DNA of 64,000 nucleotides from JASEGV01 sp947085405 (GTDB lineage: Bacteria; Bacteroidota; Ignavibacteria; UBA10030; BY39). The DNA lies in NCBI GenBank assembly GCA_947085405.1, contig CAMTWO010000013.1, forward strand, positions 162,014-226,013, given 5' to 3'. This document shows positions 1 through 8,288 of the stretch, one piece after another. Below the pieces are notes generated by a model that ran no database searches, was not told the DNA's origin, and was given only the letters and a program-made list of their open reading frames with translations. Positions within the stretch are counted from its first letter, which is position 1, and every line of letters starts with the position of its first letter. The position numbers and the translations under genes were made by a program.

Positions 1-1
1 G

Positions 2-640
2 CTTTGTGAACCGATGGAACATGTAATTGTGGACGTCCCCGATGAATTTGTTGGAAAGGTTATCGAGAATCTTGGTTCGCGGCGCGGAACTATGAAAAAC
101 ATGATTCAAGCGCAAGGGAACACACGGCTCGAGTTCATTGTGCCTGCACGTGGGTTGCTTGGCTTTCGAACAGAATTTATGACTGAAACGAAAGGTACAG
201 GAATTCTGCATCATAATTTTCACGGATACGAACCGCACAAAGGTAATGTAACTACACGACATAAGGGTGCAGTAGTTCAGCTCGAAGATGGTCTTGCTAC
301 CGGATACGCAATGTTTAAATTACAGGAACGTATCACTTTTTTTATTGAACCGGGGACGAGAGTGTATAAAGGTATGGTTGTTGGCGAAAACTCCCGCGAG
401 GAAGATTTGATTGTGAATATATGTAAAATGAAGCAGCTAACGAATATGCGTGCCAGTGGAGCTGATGATGCAATCCGGTTAGAACCTCCGCGGATACATT
501 CGCTTGAGCAAGCGATCGAGTGGATAGGTAACGATGAATACATTGAGGTTACACCGAAATCGCTGCGTCTGCGGAAAAAATATCTCGACCACAATGAACG
601 GTCAAGGATGGAAAAGAAAGCTACAGTAGTAGCAGAATAA
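2..640 (+). CDS. typA: GTP-binding protein TypA/BipA, C-terminal part (5' end outside window)
   Basis: This is the C-terminal part of the ribosome-associated GTPase TypA/BipA, which acts on ribosome assembly and translation under stress. The reading frame is open from base 2 (LCEPMEHVIVDVP), so the ATG at base 14 is internal and the GTPase domain lies upstream of the window. Visible family signatures are EPMEHVIVDVPDEFVGKV, the glycine-rich segment LGSRRGTM, RGLLGFRTEFMT in the elongation-factor domain V-like part, and NICKMKQLTNMRASG in the TypA-specific C-terminal domain. The gene ends in a basic tail followed 3 bases later by a convergent terminator. Confidence 0.95.
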   Translation, partial: LCEPMEHVIVDVPDEFVGKVIENLGSRRGTMKNMIQAQGNTRLEFIVPARGLLGFRTEFMTETKGTGILHHNFHGYEPHKGNVTTRHKGAVVQLEDGLATGYAMFKLQERITFFIEPGTRVYKGMVVGENSREEDLIVNICKMKQLTNMRASGADDAIRLEPPRIHSLEQAIEWIGNDEYIEVTPKSLRLRKKYLDHNERSRMEKKATVVAE

Positions 641-642
641 TA

Positions 643-671
643 AAAAACCCCGTTTATAAAACGGGGTTTTT
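643..671. terminator. Bidirectional rho-independent terminator between typA and rplI
   Basis: A perfect 13-bp inverted repeat (AAAAACCCCGTTT / AAACGGGGTTTTT) with a 3-base loop. The A-tract and T-tract give a U-run in either direction, so it can end both typA (+) and the convergent rplI operon (-). Confidence 0.9.
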
Positions 672-705
672 GTTACATCTTGATGGTAGGGGAATTTGAA
701 CTGAA

Positions 706-1149
706 TTATTCCCGAACTACCCAAACTTTTAATTTTGCTGTAACTTTAGTGTGAAGTTTTACAGGGACTGTATAAATTCCAAGAGCTTTAATTGGCTCAT
801 CAAGTTCAATAATGCGCTTATCAATGATTAATCCTTGTTCCTGCAACGCATCGCTAATGGATTGTGATGTAACCGAACCGAAGAGTTTTTCATCTTCACC
901 CACATTTGCCTTGATAGTTACCGAAATATTTTCAATTTTCGAACCAAGTTTTTGTGCGGTGAGTTCTTCCTTCTGTTCTCTGTATGCGTGTTGTTTTTTC
1001 TCTTCTTCAAGAGCTTTCATATTTCCTTTTGTAGCTGCATACGCAATACCGTGAGGAATCAAATAGTTACGCGCAAATCCACCTTTTACATCAACTGCAT
1101 CGCCGATGTTACCTAAATTTTCGAAGTTACGTCTCAATATTATTTTCAT
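706..1149 (-). CDS. rplI: 50S ribosomal protein L9
   Basis: Ribosomal protein L9 binds 23S rRNA near the L1 stalk and helps maintain reading frame. The 147-residue product has the standard length and starts MKIILRRNFENLGNIGD, followed by the family signature GGFARNYLIP at about residues 23-32. A long connecting helix (about residues 42-75, rich in E and K) leads to the C-terminal domain. It is the last gene of the minus-strand set rpsF-ssb-rpsR-rplI, a gene order widely conserved in bacteria, and it lies 17 bases after rpsR. Confidence 0.97.
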   Translation of the reverse strand: MKIILRRNFENLGNIGDAVDVKGGFARNYLIPHGIAYAATKGNMKALEEEKKQHAYREQKEELTAQKLGSKIENISVTIKANVGEDEKLFGSVTSQSISDALQEQGLIIDKRIIELDEPIKALGIYTVPVKLHTKVTAKLKVWVVRE

Positions 1150-1166
1150 TTTAATTTCCCTTCTCT

Positions 1167-1424
1167 TTATCGTATTGTATCGCCAACATAAGGCAGTAGT
1201 GCCAAGTGTCGTGCTCTTTTAATTGCAACCACCAATTGTCTCTGGTGTTTTGAACAGGTTCCTGTAATTCGTTTAGGTATAATTTTACCTTGCTCGTTTA
1301 AAAACCTCTGAATTTTTTTCTCATCTTTATAGTCGATGTAAATTTCTTTTATATCACAAAATTTACAAGTCCTTTTTTTACGTAATTGATTTGTTTCTAA
1401 TTTTTTAAGTTCTACTCGTCTCAT
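1167..1424 (-). CDS. rpsR: 30S ribosomal protein S18
   Basis: S18 pairs with S6 on the platform of the small subunit. The 85-residue product carries the typical RITGTCSKHQRQL segment and the C-terminal ARHLALLPYV. It is a cysteine-containing form: CKFC (residues 20-23) plus C57 and H60 could bind one zinc ion, as proposed for the C+ class of ribosomal proteins. The gene begins 4 bases downstream of the ssb stop codon, so the two are probably translated together. Confidence 0.97.
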   Translation of the reverse strand: MRRVELKKLETNQLRKKRTCKFCDIKEIYIDYKDEKKIQRFLNEQGKIIPKRITGTCSKHQRQLVVAIKRARHLALLPYVGDTIR

Positions 1425-1428
1425 TTTA

Positions 1429-1902
1429 TTATTCCTTTAATAGTTTTGATTCTTCATTCGTAAGAAATTTATCGAAAGAATCATCTTCAAAAATATCCAG
1501 GCATTCATTATTTTCTGAAGTGCTGCCGTTAAGTGTTTCGGCTTCAAAATTTTTCCCGAATTTATTTAGAAATTGAATTCTTCGTGCTTTAATCTCAATG
1601 ATTGGTCGTACGGACGATTCGTCGATTTTTACATTTCGGCTCTGAAGTTCACCATCGACAAACACTGCGTTTCCTTTTTTTAATCGGTTGATGCAGCTTT
1701 CAGCAAGCTTGTTCCACGCTACAATTCCTACGAAACAAACTTCCTCTTGCCAATTGCTTTCGCTGTCGCGGTAACGCCGATTGGCAGCTATCGCAAAATT
1801 AACAACCGGAGTATTGTTCGATGTTTTTCTGAATACCGGGTCTCTTGTTAAATTGCCAACTATCATCACATTGTTGAGTTCAGGTAGTTTTATATCTGCC
1901 AT
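1429..1902 (-). CDS. ssb: Single-stranded DNA-binding protein
   Basis: An SSB protein of 157 residues with an OB-fold in about residues 9-112: NNVMIVGNLTRDPVFR, then NFAIAANRRYRD and the aromatic WQEEVCFVGIVAW segment. It sits between rpsF and rpsR, the usual place for the replication SSB in many bacteria. The C-terminus is unusual. Instead of the short acidic tip ending in D-D-x-P-F that recruits partner proteins, it has an acidic patch IFEDDSFDKF about 15 residues before the end and finishes with a charged ESKLLKE tail. Assignment to SSB is secure; whether it is the main replicative SSB is not. Confidence 0.93.
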   Translation of the reverse strand: MADIKLPELNNVMIVGNLTRDPVFRKTSNNTPVVNFAIAANRRYRDSESNWQEEVCFVGIVAWNKLAESCINRLKKGNAVFVDGELQSRNVKIDESSVRPIIEIKARRIQFLNKFGKNFEAETLNGSTSENNECLDIFEDDSFDKFLTNEESKLLKE

Positions 1903-1949
1903 GGCAAAACCTCCGTACTAATCATTTAATAAGTTATACATATTTTATA

Positions 1950-2366
1950 TCAACTGATTTTTTCTTCATCGTCAAAGAGTGGTTCTTTGCCGGGTAATAC
2001 AATTGTATCGAGTATTTCCTCGATGTCGGGTATCGGGATAGGAAGTTGTCGTTGAGCTTTCAATGCCCTTTTATCAAGTTGAATAGTTAAATAACGAATT
2101 ATATTTTCATCGAGTTTGTAGAATTTTTCTATTTGTTGAATAGCAGTTCCAGGTGCTATAAATTCGATGAAGGCATAGTAGCCATTATTTTTTTTCTTAA
2201 TAGGGTAAACAAGTCGTTTCCGTCCCCATTTATTTACGGCTGTAATTTCGCCGCCGTATCGAGTAATTTGTTCCTGCACCTTCTCGACGATTCCTTCGAT
2301 TACCGGATCATCTAAAGATGCATTCACGATGAATGTTGTTTCGTAATTGCGTTTTGTTTTTTCCAT
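1950..2366 (-). CDS. rpsF: 30S ribosomal protein S6
   Basis: S6 forms a heterodimer with S18 in the 30S platform. The 138-residue product contains NYETTFIVNASLDD at the start, the GGEITAVNKWGRKRLVYPI segment, and YYAFIEFIAPG, all typical of S6. It is longer than minimal S6 proteins because of a C-terminal extension rich in I, P and acidic residues (from about residue 108). It is the first gene of the rpsF-ssb-rpsR-rplI set, 47 bases before ssb. Confidence 0.96.
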   Translation of the reverse strand: MEKTKRNYETTFIVNASLDDPVIEGIVEKVQEQITRYGGEITAVNKWGRKRLVYPIKKKNNGYYAFIEFIAPGTAIQQIEKFYKLDENIIRYLTIQLDKRALKAQRQLPIPIPDIEEILDTIVLPGKEPLFDDEEKIS

Positions 2367-2406
2367 TTTTTGCCCTTTGGACAGTTATTTTTATTTGTTA
2401 AATCTG

Positions 2407-2433
2407 GCTCGTCCCAAATATTATGGGACGAGC
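2407..2433 (-). terminator. Hairpin between hppA and rpsF, possible terminator or attenuator
   Basis: A perfect 9-bp inverted repeat GCTCGTCCC / GGGACGAGC with a 9-base loop lies between the hppA stop and the rpsF start. Read on the minus strand there is no immediate U-run after the stem, so full termination is uncertain. It may separate the prs-rplY-pth-hppA and rpsF-rplI units. Confidence 0.45.
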
Positions 2434-2449
2434 AGGGTTTATTTAAATT

Positions 2450-4582
2450 TTATCTAAGAAGCAGTGGTGCTATAACGAGTGAAACCACCGACATCAATTT
2501 TATTAAAATATTCATCGAAGGTCCGGCTGTATCTTTGAACGGATCTCCTACAGTATCGCCAACAACAGCGGCTTTGTGAGCTTCGGAACCTTTCTTTTCG
2601 CCCGGAACTTCGCCTTTTTCAATTGCTTTCTTTGCATTGTCCCAAGCTCCGCCTGCATTTGCCATCATTAATGCAAGTAAAACACCCGTTACTGTAGCAC
2701 CCGCGAGCATTCCACCTAACGCAGCAGGTCCGATTAAGAAACCGACTAACACAGGGGCTACGACTGCGGTAACACCCGGTAAAATCATTTCACGAAGAGC
2801 GGCTGAAGTTGAAATATCAACGCAGCGTGCAGTATCTGGTTTAGCACTTGGATCGCCAGCCAATAATCCGGGAATTTCGCGGAACTGTCTTCTGATTTCA
2901 TCAACCATTTTGCCGGCAGCTTTTCCTACAGAAGTCATTGTTAATGCCGCAATAAAGAAGGGGAGTACACCACCTATGAAAAGTCCGATAACTACAGTTG
3001 GCTCAGTGATCATAATTTGCAACGGGTTTTCGTTGTGTGATATTAAAACATCATACATTTTCCATTGCCCAATTAATTCAACCCCGGCTTCTTTCATTTC
3101 TACAAGTTTAGTAACGATGGTTGCATTTACGGCTTGAGAGAAAGCAGCAAATAAAGCAAGCGCTGTGAGTGCTGCCGAGCCAATAGCAAATCCTTTTCCG
3201 ATAGCAGCAGTAGTGTTACCGAGGGCGTCAAGTCCGTCGGTAATTTTTCGAACATCCGGTCCTAATCCCGACATTTCCGATATACCGCCTGCGTTGTCGG
3301 CGATTGGTCCGTAAGCATCAACCGACATTGTAATACCAACAGTTGCTAACATACCGACAGCAGCAATTCCGATTCCGTAAAGTCCGGCAACTTCGTTTGA
3401 AACGAATATCGCGACACAAATTGCGAGAACCGGTAAAGCTACCGATTCCAAACCGACTGCTAATCCGTGAATGATGTTTGTTGCTGCACCGGTTTTACTC
3501 GCTTCGCCGATACGTTTGACAGGTGTTGATGATGTATAATATTCTGTTATAAGTCCGATAAAAATTCCGCCAATCGTTCCGAAGAATATCGCCCAGAAAA
3601 CATTATTGTTCACATGAAATACTTGTGTAATGTATAAACTACCGAGTAAGAATATGCCGGCAGAAATGAATGTTGAATAACGCAAAGCAGCAGCAGGTGA
3701 GAATTGTTTTAGAATGCGCATTGAACCGATACCGATAAATGATGCGAGTAAACCTATGGCAGCAAGAACTATCGGAAGAGCCATTAAAATACCTTTGATG
3801 TCGAAATCGGTTACAGTGGGAACAGCTTTTAATAAATTTAAACCTTCAGGAAGCAGAGTAGCGGCGATAGCAATAGTTGCAACAATAGAACCGACATAAG
3901 ATTCGAAAATGTCAGCACCCATACCTGCTACGTCGCCAACGTTATCGCCAACGAGGTCTGCAATAACACCGGGGTTGCGCGGGTCGTCTTCAGGAATACC
4001 AGCTTCTACTTTGCCGACTAAATCAGAGCCGACATCAGCAGCTTTTGTGTAAATACCGCCACCTACGCGTGCAAAAAGAGCAATCGAACTTGCTCCCATC
4101 GCAAAACCATTTATAACATTTGCAGTTTCAGGGCTTCCAAAGAAATAGAAAAAGATTCCAACTCCAATCAACCCGAGACTTGCAACACTAACACCCATAA
4201 CAGCACCGCCGTTGAAAGCGACTAACAAGGCAGAACCTTGTCCCTTTTCTTTTGCCGCTTGTGCAGTTCTTACGTTTGCTTTTGTTGCAGCGGTCATACC
4301 GAAGAAACCTGCAAGTACAGAACTAACTGCACCGCTAATAAAAGCAGTAGCTGTTTGCCAACTTAAAAAGATGCCTAACAAAAGAAATACGATGAGTACA
4401 AAGAAGAGTAATACATAGTATTCTCGTTTCAAAAAAGCCATTGCTCCAATTTGAATTTGTGAAGCGATGCCTTTCATTTTTTCATTTCCGGCGGATTGCC
4501 GTTTGATTGATAGGTAAATTACTAATGCTACAATTAAACCTAAAAATCCAAGAACGATAGATAAATTTGATAGTAAAGCCAT
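2450..4582 (-). CDS. hppA: K+-dependent membrane-bound ion-pumping pyrophosphatase
   Basis: This is an integral membrane pyrophosphatase that couples hydrolysis of pyrophosphate to export of H+ or Na+. The 710-residue protein has many membrane segments (about 16 expected). The substrate-binding signature is DVGSDLVGKVEAGIPEDDP followed by VGDNVGDVAGMGADIFESY. The segment GNTTAAIGKGFAIG has Ala and Gly where K+-independent enzymes have Lys and usually Thr, which marks the K+-dependent class. I cannot tell from the sequence by eye whether H+ or Na+ is pumped. It lies 10 bases after pth, in a minus-strand operon with prs and rplY. Confidence 0.95.
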   Translation of the reverse strand: MALLSNLSIVLGFLGLIVALVIYLSIKRQSAGNEKMKGIASQIQIGAMAFLKREYYVLLFFVLIVFLLLGIFLSWQTATAFISGAVSSVLAGFFGMTAATKANVRTAQAAKEKGQGSALLVAFNGGAVMGVSVASLGLIGVGIFFYFFGSPETANVINGFAMGASSIALFARVGGGIYTKAADVGSDLVGKVEAGIPEDDPRNPGVIADLVGDNVGDVAGMGADIFESYVGSIVATIAIAATLLPEGLNLLKAVPTVTDFDIKGILMALPIVLAAIGLLASFIGIGSMRILKQFSPAAALRYSTFISAGIFLLGSLYITQVFHVNNNVFWAIFFGTIGGIFIGLITEYYTSSTPVKRIGEASKTGAATNIIHGLAVGLESVALPVLAICVAIFVSNEVAGLYGIGIAAVGMLATVGITMSVDAYGPIADNAGGISEMSGLGPDVRKITDGLDALGNTTAAIGKGFAIGSAALTALALFAAFSQAVNATIVTKLVEMKEAGVELIGQWKMYDVLISHNENPLQIMITEPTVVIGLFIGGVLPFFIAALTMTSVGKAAGKMVDEIRRQFREIPGLLAGDPSAKPDTARCVDISTSAALREMILPGVTAVVAPVLVGFLIGPAALGGMLAGATVTGVLLALMMANAGGAWDNAKKAIEKGEVPGEKKGSEAHKAAVVGDTVGDPFKDTAGPSMNILIKLMSVVSLVIAPLLLR

Positions 4583-4592
4583 ACGAATAATT

Positions 4593-5174
4593 TTACTCCG
4601 TTTTTTTTGTGTTATATTTGTTCATAGCAGAAACGATGCCATCGCTCAAAAATGTGAGCGACGCATTCCGTGCACTCGTAATCATTTCATCAACAATCGG
4701 TTTTTCATTTTCTTCGAAAGTGGAGAGCACATATTGCGCTTTTTCAGTTTTTAGACGAGGCATAGTAACTCCAGCGATCCCACATCGTAAACGTGGAAAG
4801 TTTTGCTTTTGGATATGATGAATTATCGAAAACAATCCATTGTGTCCACCGTCGTTGCCCCTTTGCCGCAAACGAAGTGTTCCGAGTGGAAGTTCAAAGT
4901 CATCGCAAACTACCAAAATATTTTCGGGTACTGCTTTGAATCGTTCAATTAAATCAACGATTGCCAAACCGCTGTTGTTCATATAAGTAATCGGTTTTAC
5001 CAAGCCAACCTTTTTCCCTTGATACGTAGTAAAACTGATGAAATACTCACCGCGCCCCGCGAAAAGCTTTGTGTTCAATCTTTCACACAAAGCATCAATA
5101 ACACGGAAACCTACATTATGTCGGGTACCTTCGTATTCTGAACCAGGATTTCCTAATCCTATAATGAAATACAC
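4593..5174 (-). CDS. pth: Peptidyl-tRNA hydrolase
   Basis: Peptidyl-tRNA hydrolase frees tRNA from peptides released prematurely by the ribosome. The product has 193 residues, the normal length. It starts MYFIIGLGNPGSEYEGTRHN, which contains the essential Asn and the catalytic His (in GTRHNVG). The motifs TYMNNSG and DDFELPLGTLRLR, and the GGHNGL loop with its conserved His and Asn, are also present. It follows rplY by 39 bases, an arrangement common in bacteria (ctc-pth). Confidence 0.97.
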   Translation of the reverse strand: MYFIIGLGNPGSEYEGTRHNVGFRVIDALCERLNTKLFAGRGEYFISFTTYQGKKVGLVKPITYMNNSGLAIVDLIERFKAVPENILVVCDDFELPLGTLRLRQRGNDGGHNGLFSIIHHIQKQNFPRLRCGIAGVTMPRLKTEKAQYVLSTFEENEKPIVDEMITSARNASLTFLSDGIVSAMNKYNTKKTE

Positions 5175-5213
5175 TTATTAAATCTATGAGTTAGTTAATG
5201 ATAAATAAATTAT

Positions 5214-5864
5214 TTAATCAGCAGCTTCTTCTTCACCTTCGGCTGCTTTTTTGCCCTTGCCAACTACTTCTGGTTCTGCAACTGCTTCTGCTGCGACCTC
5301 GGCAACTACTTTTTCAACCAGTGGTGGAAGGATGGCAATGATGGTGTTATTTTCATTATCAAGAACCACAAAATTTTCCACTTTCAAATCTTTTATGTGA
5401 ACCGACTGATTGATCAGAAGTTCTTCAGCGTTTATTGCGATGTGTTGAGGAATGTGTTCTGGTAAACAAGAAATTTTTAATTTATGTATGATATGTTGTA
5501 AAATTCCTCCCTCGCGAACGCCTTTCGGGATTCCTCCGGTGATGACAACCGGAATATCCAACGTTAATTTTTCATCAGCCCTCACTCCTTGCAAATCAAC
5601 ATGGACTGGTTTTTCGGTTACAGGGTCAAGCTGTACATCTTTAAGGATGCATCGCTTTTCAGTGCCATCGCTTAATTTAAGATTGATTAGGTTTGTCTCT
5701 GATGAATGTATAAGTTTCAAAAGGCTTTTTTCCGGTAAAGCGACTGTTAAATTATTCTCGCCGTGTATGTAAAAAATTCCTGGAATTTTTCCTTCACGCC
5801 GTAGTGCACCGGGTTTTTTTCCTTTTAATTCCCTTAATTCAGCATGTAAAATTACTTCTGCCAT
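5214..5864 (-). CDS. rplY: 50S ribosomal protein L25/general stress protein Ctc
   Basis: An L25 protein of the long Ctc/TL5 type that binds 5S rRNA. The N-terminal L25 domain spans about residues 3-92 (LRELKGKKPGALRREGKIPG, then VQLDPVTEKPVHVDLQ). The C-terminal TL5 beta domain follows (about residues 98-185, with GIPKGVREGGILQ). A low-complexity, Ala- and Glu-rich tail of about 30 residues ends the protein at residue 216. It sits between prs and pth, the widely conserved order. Confidence 0.95.
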   Translation of the reverse strand: MAEVILHAELRELKGKKPGALRREGKIPGIFYIHGENNLTVALPEKSLLKLIHSSETNLINLKLSDGTEKRCILKDVQLDPVTEKPVHVDLQGVRADEKLTLDIPVVITGGIPKGVREGGILQHIIHKLKISCLPEHIPQHIAINAEELLINQSVHIKDLKVENFVVLDNENNTIIAILPPLVEKVVAEVAAEAVAEPEVVGKGKKAAEGEEEAAD

Positions 5865-5886
5865 TCTTTTTTCCTTTAATGATTAA

Positions 5887-6834
5887 TTATCCTTTGTAAA
5901 TATCAAATAACGAACTTATCGACTGATTTTTATAACATCGTTTTATTGCTTCTGCAAATAACCGGTCGGCTGATAGACATTGAATTTTATCCAATTTCTT
6001 TGAATTTTGTGTAAAAGCGACCGAATTTGTAATGTATAATTTTTTAATTTCCGATTCTTGAATTTTCTTTGCTGCATCACCCGACAGTATCGGATGAGTG
6101 CAAGCGCCATAAATATCTTTTGCACCAGCTTCTTTTAATGCTCGTACTGCATTAATAAACGTTCCACCGGTATCTATTAAATCATCTACAATCAGAATAT
6201 TTCGATTTACGGCAGTCCCGATTATATTCATGACTTCAACTTGATTCGCTTTAGGCCTACGTTTGTCAATCAGTATGAGTTCAGCGTCTAAACGTTTGGC
6301 ATACGAACGGGCTAATTTTATACTTCCAACATCGGGCGAAACTACCGCCAAGTTTGGAATTTTATGTTGCTTAAAGTACGGTGCAAATATTGCCGATGAA
6401 TACAAGTGATCGACCGGAATATCAAAAAAACCTTGTATTTGAGCAGCATGTAAATCCATAGTGATTACACGATCGGCGCCTGCTGTAGTTAGCAAATTTG
6501 CTACGAGCTTTGCTGTAATAGATACTCGAGGTTGATCTTTCCTGTCCTGTCGAGCATACCCAAAATAAGGGATAACTACAGTAACTCTTTTTGCAGATGC
6601 TCTCTTTGCTGCATCTAACATTATCAACAATTCCATCAAATTGTCTGACGGTGGATTTGTCGATTGGATAATAAAAACATCCGACCCACGTATATTTTCA
6701 GTATATTTGACCCAAATTTCGCCATCACTGAAGTTTACTATCTGACATTTCCCTAAGGGAATGCCGAGCCGCTTGCTAATTGCTTTAGCTAACTGCGGAT
6801 TCGATCTACCTGAAAATAATTGAAGATCCGGCAT
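5887..6834 (-). CDS. prs: Ribose-phosphate pyrophosphokinase
   Basis: PRPP synthetase makes phosphoribosyl pyrophosphate from ribose-5-phosphate and ATP for nucleotide, His and Trp synthesis. The 315-residue length is normal. Visible motifs are FSDGEIWVKYTENIRG, the catalytic flexible-loop region PYFGYARQDRKDQPR, the metal-binding MDLHAAQIQGFFDIPVDH, and the PRPP loop LIVDDLIDTGGT. It is the first gene of its minus-strand operon, so the promoter is expected directly upstream. Confidence 0.97.
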   Translation of the reverse strand: MPDLQLFSGRSNPQLAKAISKRLGIPLGKCQIVNFSDGEIWVKYTENIRGSDVFIIQSTNPPSDNLMELLIMLDAAKRASAKRVTVVIPYFGYARQDRKDQPRVSITAKLVANLLTTAGADRVITMDLHAAQIQGFFDIPVDHLYSSAIFAPYFKQHKIPNLAVVSPDVGSIKLARSYAKRLDAELILIDKRRPKANQVEVMNIIGTAVNRNILIVDDLIDTGGTFINAVRALKEAGAKDIYGACTHPILSGDAAKKIQESEIKKLYITNSVAFTQNSKKLDKIQCLSADRLFAEAIKRCYKNQSISSLFDIYKG

Positions 6835-6909
6835 AAAATTATATTCGCTTTGTTAATTATTTGGGTAAAGTTACTGAAACCCGTATAAATTTTCATAATT
6901 TTGAGTTTC

Positions 6910-6938
6910 AATATACATAAATCTTTAGAATTTAGCAA
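6910..6938 (-). promoter_or_regulatory. Candidate promoter of the prs operon
   Basis: On the minus strand, TTGCTA and TATATT are separated by 17 bases, about 75 bases upstream of the prs start codon. This fits a sigma70-type promoter. The call rests on the match and position only. Confidence 0.4.
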
Positions 6939-7080
6939 GGCTATTTTTTTACTCCTAAAAGTTGAAGTTTGAATAAATCGTATGAGTTTAGCTACACATT
7001 ACTGCTAATATGTGTAGTTTCTAAAATTGACAAATTTTATTATATTGGTTTTATTCTTAATCAGAGAAAGGGCTTTTGAA

Positions 7081-7224
7081 GTGAAAATTATTACACAACT
7101 CAAAGAGCAGAGGCGCAATATTTTATTTGTGGTTCTGTTAACATGGTTACCGGTAGTTGTATTCCTTGGCTTAATCGTTGCAATAAGTCTAAAATTAGAG
7201 AGACCCATAACGTTCTTCTTTTAG
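7081..7224 (+). CDS. Possible small membrane protein
   Basis: A 47-residue reading frame starting with GTG (VKIITQLKEQRRNILF) after a purine-rich stretch, containing one hydrophobic segment (LFVVLLTWLPVVVFLGLIVAI) and ending in SLKLERPITFFF. An alternative TTG start at 7027 would give 65 residues. I do not recognise a family. The LLTWLP motif recalls the first membrane segment of some larger proteins, so it may be a fragment. The rest of the 6835-7402 gap holds the prs promoter and nothing else I can support. Confidence 0.3.
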   Translation: MKIITQLKEQRRNILFVVLLTWLPVVVFLGLIVAISLKLERPITFFF

Positions 7225-7402
7225 GAATTTTTCTTCATTTCGATTGTATTTGTTGAACCACGAGAGAGGTGGCTCTTTGATCCTTATTGGATTGGCTAAT
7301 GTATCATTTATTAACTTCATTGAAGTCGATTAAGCATTAGTTGAATCGAAGTGATTTGAATTATTAGATTATTTCCTTATATTTTGACAAAATTATTGAG
7401 CG

Positions 7403-8287
7403 TTGAATAACATTTCTAAAATTATTAAAAAAGAGATTGAATTTCGAAATTCCTCAAACGATATTTTTAGATGTGATTTTCGTGTTTCGGAAAATTATTT
7501 CAGAAATCATAAAAAGTTCTTTCAAAATATTCCTTGTGTTATCGTCTGTCCAGGTTTTATGGCTTTTAAAGATTGGGGACCTTTTTCTTACATCGGCGAA
7601 AAATTGGCGCAGGCAAATTATTGTTCTATTGTTCTTAATTATTCCAATAATGGTGTTGAAGAACAACGAAATCGTATAACGAACCTCGAAAAGTTTGCCG
7701 CCAATACTGTTTCGCAGGAGTTAATCGACATTCGGAATGTAATAGATACAATTACTGATGGCAATTTGGAAGAGTTTTGTATCGACACGGAGAATATTTT
7801 CTTATTAGGACATTCACGTGGTGCCGCTAATGCCTTGTTAATAGCTTCATCGGATAAAAGAATTAAAAAATTGGTAACTTGGGCAAGTATATCTTATTAC
7901 GATCGTTGGACAGCGCATCAAAAAAACAACTGGCGACAGTCAGGATTTTTATCGCTCTCGAAAGAAACTGAATCGCATCCGCTTCGAATGAATATCGGTT
8001 ATCTTGAAGACCTCGAAAAAAATAGAGACAAATTTGATTTGTATAAAGCAGCAAGGCGAATAAATATTCCTTGGCTAATCGTACACGGCACAGAGGACCT
8101 GATTGCCAAAATTTTGGAAGCCGAGAAGTTATTTGATTTATCTGAAAAAACACAAACACAACTTGTTAAAATTCCAAATGTAGGACACATTTTTGGTACT
8201 GATACACCTACTAATAGAAATAATAGTACACTAAATAATATTTTACAATTGACTATTAACTGGTTACATAATCTATCAAGGAGATAA
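7403..8287 (+). CDS. Alpha/beta hydrolase family protein
   Basis: A serine hydrolase of 294 residues with no signal peptide, probably cytoplasmic. The oxyanion-side segment is CPGFMAFKDWGPF. The nucleophile elbow is GHSRGA (Ser at about residue 140). The late IPWLIVHGTEDLIAKILEA segment gives the acid Asp, and VGHIFG gives the His. This order fits the dienelactone hydrolase/acyl-peptidase-like families, and the substrate is unknown. It uses a TTG start and ends 1 base before bioY. Co-transcription with bioY may hint at an ester substrate such as pimeloyl-ACP methyl ester, but that is only inference. Confidence 0.8.
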   Translation: MNNISKIIKKEIEFRNSSNDIFRCDFRVSENYFRNHKKFFQNIPCVIVCPGFMAFKDWGPFSYIGEKLAQANYCSIVLNYSNNGVEEQRNRITNLEKFAANTVSQELIDIRNVIDTITDGNLEEFCIDTENIFLLGHSRGAANALLIASSDKRIKKLVTWASISYYDRWTAHQKNNWRQSGFLSLSKETESHPLRMNIGYLEDLEKNRDKFDLYKAARRINIPWLIVHGTEDLIAKILEAEKLFDLSEKTQTQLVKIPNVGHIFGTDTPTNRNNSTLNNILQLTINWLHNLSRR

Positions 8288-8288
8288 T

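Noticed and set aside
2637..3137. A 166-codon open frame on the plus strand inside hppA
   Set aside because: It is antisense to a clear pyrophosphatase gene, has no family pattern, and shows the composition of a shadow frame.
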